From an uncultured Lachnospiraceae bacterium (GTDB taxonomy: Bacteria > Bacillota_A > Clostridia > Lachnospirales > Lachnospiraceae): a stretch of DNA of 7,843 nucleotides. The notes under the pieces were generated by a model that worked only from the letters and a program-made list of their open reading frames with translations, was not told the origin of the DNA and did not search any database. The position numbers and the translations under genes were made by a program. Position 1 is the stretch's first letter, and each line of letters begins with the position of its first letter. Positions 1 through 5,356 of the stretch are shown here, one piece after another. The stretch lies in NCBI GenBank assembly GCA_910577835.1, contig CAJTOU010000084.1:1-7843 (forward strand), read 5' to 3'.

Positions 1-42
1 TTCCAGTATCCTCTCATACACGCCCTCGATCTGCTTTGCCAC
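1..42 (-). CDS. TetR-family transcriptional regulator, N-terminal fragment (14 codons, runs off the left edge)
   Basis: Read on the minus strand, 14 codons starting at GTG give (M)AKQIEGVYERILE before the window ends. This matches the usual opening of TetR/AcrR repressors, where a '-Y-x-x-I-L-' helix precedes the DNA-binding helix-turn-helix. The GTG start is chosen because an AAGGTG ribosome binding site (48-53) lies 5 nt upstream and a consensus promoter (90-118) lies upstream of that. TetR proteins typically repress their own or a neighbouring gene and respond to small ligands; the gene it controls is outside the window. The family call rests on 14 residues only. Confidence 0.5.
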   Translation of the reverse strand, partial: MAKQIEGVYERILE

Positions 43-62
43 CTGTTCACCTTCTCTCTTTA

Positions 63-88
63 ATAACAGTGTTTCATAACGATGTTTC
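63..88 (-). repeat. Tandem 13-bp repeat in the TetR-gene leader, candidate operator
   Basis: On the plus strand, ATAACAGTGTTTC (63-75) is followed directly by ATAACGATGTTTC (76-88), 11 of 13 positions identical. Each unit contains an AAC-nnn-GTT dyad. The pair lies just inside the predicted transcript, between the -10 box and the ribosome binding site, where an autorepressor would block transcription. The operator role is inferred from position. Confidence 0.4.
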
Positions 89-89
89 A

Positions 90-118
90 ATTATAATTCA
101 GAAAAACACAGTTGTCAA
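90..118 (-). promoter_or_regulatory. Sigma-A-type promoter driving the TetR-like gene
   Basis: On the minus strand, TTGACA (113-118) is followed by a 17-bp spacer and TATAAT (90-95). Both hexamers match consensus perfectly. Transcription should start near position 83, about 40 nt upstream of the GTG codon. Such a strong promoter would suit a gene held down by a repressor. Confidence 0.8.
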
Positions 119-230
119 GAGGGTATCAGTAAAAAATAGAATTGGAAGATCTAAAATCGTATAGACAGCCAAAAAAGCTATATCGTGAACAGATAAAAAT
201 AGTGAAAACGACAATTTTCTTCACTTCTTA

Positions 231-257
231 ATACTTTTTAATTTTGCCCTCAAGGGG
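231..257 (+). repeat. Direct repeat, copy 1 of 2, framing the structured block
   Basis: The 27-bp unit beginning ATACTTTTTAATTTTGCC and ending AAGGGG matches 514-540 at 22 of 27 positions. Each copy ends in a small GC dyad (here CCCT-CA-AGGG). The pair is 283 bp apart start to start and encloses all three hairpins. Confidence 0.65.
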
Positions 258-279
258 TGTACGGGGGTGTATGTCCACC

Positions 280-316
280 TTGGCAGGGGTGTACAAAATC
301 CGTACACCCCTGCCAA
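280..316. repeat. Perfect 15-bp stem, 7-nt loop hairpin with GGGGTGTAC motifs
   Basis: TTGGCAGGGGTGTAC (280-294) and its exact complement GTACACCCCTGCCAA (302-316) flank the loop AAAATCC. GGGGTGTAC also occurs at 254-262, with a near-copy GGGGTGTAT at 263-271. The motif is thus present three times direct (one imperfect) and once inverted within about 60 bp. No U-tract follows, so it does not look like a simple terminator. Iterated motifs beside a perfect dyad are common at relaxase or Rep recognition sites, which is my tentative reading. Confidence 0.75.
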
Positions 317-350
317 ACAGCGGAGGCAAGTCCCTGTCAGGCGGCATAAA

Positions 351-397
351 AAATAAGGCTCACGGAAATGGTTTTTACCATCCCGCAAGCCTTATTT
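351..397. repeat. Long imperfect hairpin
   Basis: AAATAAGGCT (351-360) pairs with AGCCTTATTT (388-397). Inside, CGG (363-365) pairs with CCG (383-385) and ATGGT (368-372) with ACCAT (377-381), closing a TTTT loop. The element could fold as RNA or as single-stranded DNA. The 3' side ends in only a short T run, so terminator function is possible but weak. Confidence 0.65.
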
Positions 398-426
398 ACA
401 GTATTTCAAGGCGTTACACCGCATTA

Positions 427-482
427 AATTGTATCAAAGTTTGGTTCTACACATCTATGTAAACGCTGTCTTTGATACAATT
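427..482. repeat. 13-bp perfect inverted repeat spanning 56 bp
   Basis: AATTGTATCAAAG (427-439) is repeated inverted as CTTTGATACAATT (470-482), with a 30-bp interior holding a smaller TACA/TGTA dyad (448-461). The geometry fits a regulator or recombinase site, or the ends of a very small inverted-repeat element. No target duplication is visible at the edges. Confidence 0.6.
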
Positions 483-513
483 CGATTTTACCTTTGAACA
501 TTTTGATTTTTCT

Positions 514-540
514 ATACTTTTTGATTTTGCCTCGCAGGGG
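514..540 (+). repeat. Direct repeat, copy 2 of 2, framing the structured block
   Basis: ATACTTTTTGATTTTGCC followed by a variable four bases and AGGGG; 22 of 27 positions match 231-257. It could be a boundary of a small mobile or mobilisation unit, or a duplicated binding site. The sequence alone does not decide. Confidence 0.65.
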
Positions 541-699
541 GAGGGTTCAAACTCATGAAAAACGGTTTATACAGAGGCTTAAAAATTATGTGAAACTCTA
601 TTTTCATAGATATAGATTCAATTACACCCCAACCAAAGTACTGTTTCATGAACTTTTTTACGCTGACCTCAAGTAATAATGAAAAAAACTATTTATCGT

Positions 700-1887
700 T
701 TACATATTATTTTTATAATATCCAAGAGAAATTAACAAATTCCGTACAGTTGTTTCAACTGTATCGCTTACTTTATTATAGTGATAGGCATAAGATTGAA
801 GCCGCAATTCTGTTATAAATCTTACAATCTCCTCATTTTCCAAATAATTCTTTGCAAGACTTATTACATCTCTCTCCTTGAAAAGGTACATAAAATCCGA
901 TTCTGTTTTACTAAATAGATCCCTTACAATCTTATCATATTCATCAGAAATACTTGCCAAATCTAAAAGCCCTTTTTCACTTATCGTTATTTGTGAGTAA
1001 TTTAGCCAAAGATGCGGAGCCAATAATTTCAAATCCTCCTGAGAAATTTCTTCCCTACTTAAAAACATTCTGAGTAAAGTAGGGTAACGTTCCTTGCTAT
1101 TACCTGCTGAAGAAGTTGATAAAACAGCTGCTATATGACAATCTTGCAAAGCAAAATTCAAATGAAAATGCCGAAAAATAATATAACAGAATTCTCCTAT
1201 TTCTTCACTCTTCAATGTGCAATGAATATTATTCACAGCTGAAGAAATGACTGCAGTGCCCTCATAAGTTTTATATATTTTATTATTATTTTTTTCTTTT
1301 TTTGTATCTATTTTTAATGTGACTTTACATCTATCCATATCAGGCTCAAGAGTCAAGGTTCCTGATAATATAGAGTCTATTGTCTTATTTTCATTAGATA
1401 CTGTTGGATAAAAATAACAAAAATATGTCTGCAAGAAACTACTAAATAAATTGTTATTAGGATCTTCAATAAACAGAGAAGATTGACTGCGTTCTTTATC
1501 TTTTTCCTGAGATGATAAGTTTTCTGCATTATGTAGTTTTTTATCATAATCTTTAATTAGAGCAACTGTGTCAATAAGTTTTTGAGTTCCATCATTTGAT
1601 TTTTGAAAATAATTTTCTGCTGTTAGCGATGCTGTTACCATAGTATCTAGAGTTACATCGAAAAAATCACAACACTGCATAAGATATGCAAGTGGCATGG
1701 AATTTTCCGTAGGATGATTTAAAACCTTATTTAAATGTGCAGGTGAAATTGTATACACTTCCTCTTTTTCTATCTTTTTTTGTAACTGATAATATGAAAT
1801 ACCTTTAATTTCTAAAAGCGTTTTAATGTTTTTAACTATTCTTTCATTCAATTCTGAGTTAATTTTTTTTAATTCATCTCGTCCCAT
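700..1887 (-). CDS. XRE-family HTH regulator with a long uncharacterised C-terminal region (395 aa)
   Basis: Residues about 15-75 carry a Cro/C1-type helix-turn-helix: an 'IVKNIKTLLEIKGISYYQLQ' first helix region, then 'ISPAHLNKVL' as the likely recognition segment. This is followed by a charged linker (about 95-135) and roughly 260 residues with no domain I can name. The middle (about 150-300) looks beta-rich and may be a sensor, with a helical tail after it. There is no TPR pattern of the PlcR/Rgg type and no membrane segment. The start is set by AGGAGG (1893-1898 on the complement), 5 nt from ATG. The gene is divergent from the transporter operon and shares a 500-bp regulatory region with it, so I infer that it controls the operon. 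It is more AT-rich than the operon, which suggests a separate origin. Confidence is high for HTH regulator, low for ligand. Confidence 0.8.
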   Translation of the reverse strand: MGRDELKKINSELNERIVKNIKTLLEIKGISYYQLQKKIEKEEVYTISPAHLNKVLNHPTENSMPLAYLMQCCDFFDVTLDTMVTASLTAENYFQKSNDGTQKLIDTVALIKDYDKKLHNAENLSSQEKDKERSQSSLFIEDPNNNLFSSFLQTYFCYFYPTVSNENKTIDSILSGTLTLEPDMDRCKVTLKIDTKKEKNNNKIYKTYEGTAVISSAVNNIHCTLKSEEIGEFCYIIFRHFHLNFALQDCHIAAVLSTSSAGNSKERYPTLLRMFLSREEISQEDLKLLAPHLWLNYSQITISEKGLLDLASISDEYDKIVRDLFSKTESDFMYLFKERDVISLAKNYLENEEIVRFITELRLQSYAYHYNKVSDTVETTVRNLLISLGYYKNNM

Positions 1888-2095
1888 TTGTACCTCCTTA
1901 CTAAAACCGTCTGAAAACTAATGCTGATAAATGCAAATATTTACTTTTATATATTAAAGGTTAGCAAAAATGCTTTTTACTATTTTATTTAAATTACAAT
2001 ATATTCGCACACTTATCTCTACTTTCAAAGTTGAACTTCAAGTTTTCAGATAATCCGTCTTTTAATCTCTTAAAGTTTAATTTCTCGTAGCCTGC

Positions 2096-2295
2096 TGTGC
2101 ATAAAACCAACACCTAGCAAAACCAAGTTCAAAGCAAAAAACAGAATTTACTACGTGGAAATTTGTTAAAGCAAAAAACTATAAAAACAAATTCATTTTA
2201 CCACATCTGATTCTTATGCACAATATACTATTCTAGCATTGTTCATAATATATCTTTATACAATTATCACAGAAAATATTGAATATTTATGAACA
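2096..2295. repeat. Four TGTKCATAA half-sites arranged as two inverted pairs
   Basis: TGTGCATAA lies at 2096-2104 (plus) and 2214-2222 (minus). TGTTCATAA lies at 2240-2248 (plus) and 2287-2295 (minus). The second pair extends to 10 bp (TTGTTCATAA/TTATGAACAA, 2239-2248 and 2287-2296). It ends 13 bp before the operon's -35 box. Orientation alternates plus, minus, plus, minus. This suits binding of a dimeric regulator, plausibly the divergent XRE protein; that assignment is inference. Confidence 0.5.
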
Positions 2296-2308
2296 AACTA
2301 TACACATA

Positions 2309-2336
2309 TTGAGAATGTCTTTCAAATCCTTATAAT
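2309..2336 (+). promoter_or_regulatory. Likely promoter of the transporter operon
   Basis: TTGAGA (2309-2314; 5 of 6 consensus), a 16-bp spacer, and TATAAT (2331-2336; perfect). Predicted transcription start is near 2343, leaving a leader of about 180 nt before the ABC transporter gene. That leader contains the two short ORFs described next. Confidence 0.65.
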
Positions 2337-2387
2337 ACTAGTAGAACATAAAACAATCGACTAAGCCATTTTTATAAATAATCGAAA

Positions 2388-2456
2388 ATGTTGACTGAAC
2401 AAAAATTAATGCTTGTATCTATTAACCCAGTTAGAGAGACGGCATTAAAAGGGTAA
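2388..2456 (+). CDS. Candidate 22-aa leader ORF A
   Basis: ATG at 2388 opens a 22-residue frame (begins MLTEQKLMLVSINPV, ends ALKG) that stops with TAA at 2454-2456, directly abutting the next ATG. I see no ribosome binding site upstream, so translation is doubtful. Its case rests on position: just downstream of the predicted transcription start and head-to-tail with ORF B and the ABC gene. It could be a regulatory leader peptide or chance. Confidence 0.25.
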   Translation: MLTEQKLMLVSINPVRETALKG

Positions 2457-2525
2457 ATGGAAAAACCAATAAACTTAGATTTTCTAAAATTAACAAATGA
2501 TTTTAAAAGGAGGAAAACATCATGA
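2457..2525 (+). CDS. Candidate 22-aa leader ORF B, overlapping the ABC transporter start
   Basis: ATG at 2457 follows the ORF A stop with no gap. The frame encodes MEKPINLDFLKLTNDFK plus five residues and ends at TGA 2523-2525, overlapping the ABC gene's ATG in an ATGA junction. A partial AAAAGGG site sits only 3 nt before the ATG. Its last codons contain the ABC gene's own ribosome binding site (2505-2514), so ribosomes translating it would cover or remodel that site. Leader-ORF control is known for some antibiotic-induced ABC exporters, for example bmrB upstream of bmrCD in Bacillus subtilis. The analogy here is inference. Confidence 0.35.
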   Translation: MEKPINLDFLKLTNDFKRRKTS

Positions 2526-4228
2526 AAAAATATCTCTCTATTATGAGCCAAAAAACAAAATTAAAGTGCGTAGGGGTTATTGTTCTAGCTTTCATCAGTT
2601 CACTTTTGGCATCTGTCTGGCCGGTTAAGCTGGGTGAGCTATATACGAATATTTCCAACGAGGCAATTACCTCCATAGAACAGGGGGCAATAGCTGTCAT
2701 TACATTTGGATTAATATATCTCTCTGCAGAGTGCATAACCATTATTCGCAGAGTCATGCTTGATTGTATCATTGCAACACATGAGTCTGAAATCCGAGAG
2801 TTTAGTATAGAGAAACTCTTGAAGATGCCCGTATCTTACTATTCTGGATGTTTGAGCGGAGAGCGGACAGCCCAGTTGAATCAAGGTGTAGCAGGTTTCA
2901 GCCAGCTCATCAAAATTATGTGTAATGATGTGTTTACTACTCTTTTGACTGCCATCTGTACTCTTGTTCAAGTATTTTTCAATGCACCCGGAATCATGGT
3001 TGGAATTATGCTTTTGTATCTTTTACTTACTGTTATTATTTCTGCTTTTCAGATTCGTTCCCAGAACGGGATTAGAGAAAATATTGTTGGGCAGAAAAAT
3101 GCTCTGGACGGACAAATTTGTCAGTCTATCACTAATCTTGAACTGACTAGAGGCATGAATGCAGAAGAATATGAAAAGAAAAGGCTCCAACCAGACATTC
3201 TGAATATTAGTTGGACGGAAAAGAAGCATCACAAGTATATGGGTATTTTTGATTGCCTTAAACAGCTTTGTAAAATTTCATTTCAAGTGATTCTACTTGC
3301 TGTATCGATACTTCTGATTTCAAGTGGCATAATGTCTGCTGGTTCTGTAATTACCGTTTGCCTGTTATTCCAGCAGCTGATTAAACCTATCGATGAAGTA
3401 TACCGATTTATGGATGAAACAGCTTCATCAGTAATCAAAGCAAAGGTATTGCTTGACGTTGCAGCCAGTCCGTCTGATGAGGTTTTCGATATTCAGTCTA
3501 CAAAAGAAACGGTTTGTGGTAACGAAATTCGAATTGAAAACGTTGTTGTAACCAACCCAGAGAAGACAACGTCTCTTGCCTGGTATGATGATATAATAAT
3601 TCCATGTGATAGGAAGGTTGCATTACAAGGAGGAAATGGCTGCGGCAAGACAAGCATGATACGTACACTGAACCGTTACTATCCACATATACAAGGTAAA
3701 ATCACCATGTTCGGAAGAGACCAAGCAACCTATTCGCAACATGAGTTAGCCGATGTGTTGTTTTATACTCCACAAAGTTCGTTCTTTATTGCAGGAACAG
3801 TTCGTGAAAATCTTTTATATGGAATAGAACGTCCTGTTAGCGATGAAGAACTAGAATCAGCCTTAAGAAGTGTCTTTTTGACGGGCAATGATCATGAATA
3901 TACAGTTATACAACGTGATCCCATGAAGGCGCTTGCCAGCATGATAAATGAGAAAGTAGATGAACTTTCAGGAGGAATGAAGCAGCGTCTTTCTCTTGCG
4001 CGAGCATTCCTTCGTCAACCCAGGGTATTTGTATTTGACGAGATTACAGCGAATTTGGATGAGGATGCCACTAATGATGTACTTGCCAATATAGAAAAAT
4101 ATGCCAAAAAAGTCAACGCAGGTATTATATATATTTCACATGACCAAAAAGTTATTGATCGGTGTGACAAAGTCATAGTACTCAAAAACAAGCTCCGGGA
4201 AAACACAGAAGATACGGAGGCAGCTTAA
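2522..4228 (+). CDS. ABC exporter, fused membrane and ATPase domains (568 aa, half-transporter)
   Basis: A type-IV exporter-like half-transporter that would work as a dimer. About six membrane segments lie in residues 1-295 (near 16-38, 56-75, 134-153, 156-176, 248-270 and 272-290). The ATPase domain follows: Walker A GGNGCGKT (370-377), Q-loop Q418 in 'YTPQSSFF', signature LSGGMKQR (482-489), Walker B 'VFVFDE' with D506 and E507, D-loop 'ANLDE', and switch histidine H540. All ATPase motifs are intact, so it should be active. There is no N-terminal C39 peptidase, so it is not a classical double-glycine bacteriocin exporter. AAAAGGAGGA (2505-2514) lies 7 nt before ATG. Length is normal for MsbA/LmrA-like exporters. 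It is the first large gene of the operon; substrate is unknown. Confidence 0.95.
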   Translation: MKKYLSIMSQKTKLKCVGVIVLAFISSLLASVWPVKLGELYTNISNEAITSIEQGAIAVITFGLIYLSAECITIIRRVMLDCIIATHESEIREFSIEKLLKMPVSYYSGCLSGERTAQLNQGVAGFSQLIKIMCNDVFTTLLTAICTLVQVFFNAPGIMVGIMLLYLLLTVIISAFQIRSQNGIRENIVGQKNALDGQICQSITNLELTRGMNAEEYEKKRLQPDILNISWTEKKHHKYMGIFDCLKQLCKISFQVILLAVSILLISSGIMSAGSVITVCLLFQQLIKPIDEVYRFMDETASSVIKAKVLLDVAASPSDEVFDIQSTKETVCGNEIRIENVVVTNPEKTTSLAWYDDIIIPCDRKVALQGGNGCGKTSMIRTLNRYYPHIQGKITMFGRDQATYSQHELADVLFYTPQSSFFIAGTVRENLLYGIERPVSDEELESALRSVFLTGNDHEYTVIQRDPMKALASMINEKVDELSGGMKQRLSLARAFLRQPRVFVFDEITANLDEDATNDVLANIEKYAKKVNAGIIYISHDQKVIDRCDKVIVLKNKLRENTEDTEAA

Positions 4229-4294
4229 TTGGTGGATTTATCCCCTTCCGGAGAAATTACAAATAATGCAACCATTAACCAATTGAAATATTGA
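4229..4294 (+). CDS. Possible 21-aa ORF with TTG start between the ABC gene and the small proteins
   Basis: A TTG directly after the ABC stop codon opens a 21-residue frame ((M)VDLSPSGEITNNATIN, then QLKY) that ends at TGA 4292-4294. GGAGG at 4216-4220 lies 8 nt upstream, at good spacing. A 7-bp dyad AATTGGT/ACCAATT (4227-4233 and 4278-4284) spans the same interval, so it may instead be an intercistronic RNA structure. TTG starts are a minority and the ORF is short, so I hold this lightly. Confidence 0.2.
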   Translation: MVDLSPSGEITNNATINQLKY

Positions 4295-4313
4295 GAACAG
4301 GAGGGTAACAGAC

Positions 4314-4586
4314 ATGAAAGTGTTTGCGGAAGACAAAAAAGTAAGAGGCATGGAAGGAGGTCTACACATAATGCATAAACACAACGGTCCAGGAAGGCAT
4401 ATACTTCCCCACGAAAGGAAGACATTGATACATGTTGAATTTGACGAAAATGATTGGAATCTTCTAAAAGAGGTTTTTGGCGATGAAGACACTGCTATAG
4501 CAGCATCAGAAATCATCATGGAGGCTCCTCCGGAAATTCAGATTCTCGTAATTCAGCTTATGAACATTATTGAGGAGGTGTCCTAA
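4314..4586 (+). CDS. Small acidic protein with His-rich N-terminus (90 or 71 aa), paralogous to the next gene
   Basis: Function not recognised. Two in-frame starts each have a good ribosome binding site: ATG 4314 (AGGAGGG, 90 aa) and ATG 4371 (AAGGAGGT at 4354-4361, 9 nt spacing, 71 aa). The shorter form begins MHKHNGPGRHILPHERK and carries five histidines in its first 21 residues, which hints at metal binding. The rest is acidic and probably helical, ending 'EAPPEIQILVIQLMNIIEEV'. That C-terminal pattern (acidic stretch, G-D/N-E/D, a helix, then P-x-E-I followed by an amphipathic helix) recurs in the next gene. There are no cysteines, signal peptide or membrane segment. It could be transporter cargo, a regulator of either transporter, or part of a complex. 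Confidence 0.75.
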   Translation: MKVFAEDKKVRGMEGGLHIMHKHNGPGRHILPHERKTLIHVEFDENDWNLLKEVFGDEDTAIAASEIIMEAPPEIQILVIQLMNIIEEVS

Positions 4587-4587
4587 T

Positions 4588-4770
4588 ATGAATATGAATT
4601 TTGCTAAGTTTTCTGCTCCGGTTCTAGGAGATGAAACACAGGAGCTTTATACTAAACTCTATGGCAATGATGGTGAGAGATTCATTGATATACTTAACAC
4701 TTCGCCAAATGAAATTGCGGTTATTTCCAGGCTGATTGCCTATTTGAAAGAAAAGAAAGGAGCAAATTAA
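4588..4770 (+). CDS. Small helical protein (60 aa), paralogous to the preceding gene
   Basis: Not recognised. ATG at 4588 is chosen over an upstream TTG (4570) because GAGGAGGTG (4572-4580) lies 7 nt before it and the preceding stop is only 1 nt away. The protein begins MNMNFAKFSAPVLGDETQEL and ends in a Lys-rich tail. Its core 'DETQELYTKLYGNDGERF' leading to 'SPNEIAVISRLIAYLKE' parallels 'DENDWNLLKEVFGDED' leading to 'APPEIQILVIQLMNIIEE' in the preceding protein, with a short gap. I infer a local duplication with divergence, or two subunits of one complex. Net charge is near neutral, unlike the acidic partner. No cysteine, signal peptide or membrane segment. Confidence 0.8.
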   Translation: MNMNFAKFSAPVLGDETQELYTKLYGNDGERFIDILNTSPNEIAVISRLIAYLKEKKGAN

Positions 4771-4771
4771 T

Positions 4772-5356
4772 ATGGATATTCAGAAAACTGCCAGAGAAAT
4801 TGGTTTATTTGAAACAGCAATCAACTTAGCTAAGGTCAGTAACAGTGCTGATGTCATTCAGAAGGTAGGGACGTCAATGCCCCTACCCAATGAAGATATA
4901 GGGATTAGGGTGAAACAAGTTGCTAAATGGCTTTGTGATTTTAATAAAAACAAGTATATGTTTCTTACGCCGGAAATTGCTTTGTTTGAAGAAATGAGCA
5001 AACTGGCTGACACCCATATGGAAATCATTATTGCAACCCCATGTGATTTGGAACAGGAGACCAAAGAACGCCTCAAAAACAATCTCCCTCGCGGTATTAC
5101 CGTAACAGTCCTTGAGGAACCTTATTTTCCACAGTCCTTTTTCCCAAAAAACGGAATGTTAGTAATATGCGGGTATTTGGGTGGAAATAGAGCGTTAGTT
5201 CTTCCGGATACATATCGGATGGTTGAACATTACAGTGGTTTTCTTGGTAAAAAGGTCTTCGTTCCTTATAAAGAACTGGATACAGCAAGCCGTTATGATG
5301 ACTGGATGGAGATTAATCATCAAAGATTGAGTGTGAAATGGAGGAATGTGTCATGA
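4772..5356 (+). CDS. Uncharacterised soluble protein (194 aa)
   Basis: I do not recognise this family. It starts 1 nt after the previous stop, with AAAGGAG (4756-4762) upstream. Residues 1-80 appear helical. From residue 83 an alternating strand/helix pattern begins: 'MEIIIATP' (83-90), a helix, 'GITVTVLEEP', then 'MLVICGYLGGN' (129-139), and finally a 'KKVFVPY' strand. This recalls a Rossmann-like or NagB/eIF2B-like alpha/beta fold, but no catalytic motif is clear. No signal peptide or membrane segment is visible, so it is probably cytoplasmic. It is locked into the operon on both sides, and its stop overlaps the permease start as ATGA. It could be an enzyme acting on the transported compound, or a regulator. 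Confidence 0.85.
   Translation: MDIQKTAREIGLFETAINLAKVSNSADVIQKVGTSMPLPNEDIGIRVKQVAKWLCDFNKNKYMFLTPEIALFEEMSKLADTHMEIIIATPCDLEQETKERLKNNLPRGITVTVLEEPYFPQSFFPKNGMLVICGYLGGNRALVLPDTYRMVEHYSGFLGKKVFVPYKELDTASRYDDWMEINHQRLSVKWRNVS

Larger units (their letters stand above)
119..699. other. Gene-poor region (about 580 bp) with a structured non-coding block
   Basis: I see no supportable gene here. Two plus-strand open frames (244-462 and 494-676) lack good ribosome binding sites, and their codons are largely dictated by the hairpins and repeats they cross. Positions 119-230 and 541-699 are plain AT-rich DNA with only short imperfect dyads, such as TATAG/CTATA near 159-182. The interest lies in 231-540, whose structures are listed separately. 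The block is visibly more GC-rich than its flanks. Confidence 0.6.
1888..2387. promoter_or_regulatory. Divergent intergenic regulatory region (about 500 bp)
   Basis: This AT-rich region separates the XRE gene from the operon and carries no supportable ORF. It holds a 10-bp inverted repeat, TCTGAAAACT (1910-1919) and AGTTTTCAGA (2041-2050). It also has an 11-bp palindrome AAGTTGAACTT (2028-2038), a 12-bp direct repeat AAAGCAAAAAAC (2131-2142 and 2168-2179), and the four TGTKCATAA half-sites listed separately. I found no clear promoter for the XRE gene on the minus strand. Confidence 0.55.

Noticed and set aside
244..462. 72-codon open frame on the plus strand
   Set aside because: It runs through the hairpins at 280-316 and 351-397 and one arm of the 427-482 repeat, so its residues follow from repeated DNA. 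There is no good ribosome binding site and no recognisable domain.
494..676. 60-codon open frame on the plus strand
   Set aside because: It crosses the 514-540 direct repeat, lacks a ribosome binding site and has low-complexity, AT-driven composition.
2131..2179. Possible CRISPR-like spacing of AAAGCAAAAAAC repeats
   Set aside because: There are only two 12-bp A-rich copies, with no third unit and no cas gene.
2522..4228. Double-glycine bacteriocin exporter (C39 peptidase type)
   Set aside because: The N-terminus goes straight into the first membrane segment with no peptidase domain, and neither small protein has a GG-type leader.
4570..4587. Upstream TTG start for the 60-aa gene
   Set aside because: It overlaps the preceding gene and would place the strong GAGGAGGTG site inside the coding sequence; ATG 4588 has correct spacing.
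5338..5352. Earlier ATG for the permease
   Set aside because: It overlaps the GGAGG site that correctly serves ATG 5353, and the ATGA overlap supports the later start.
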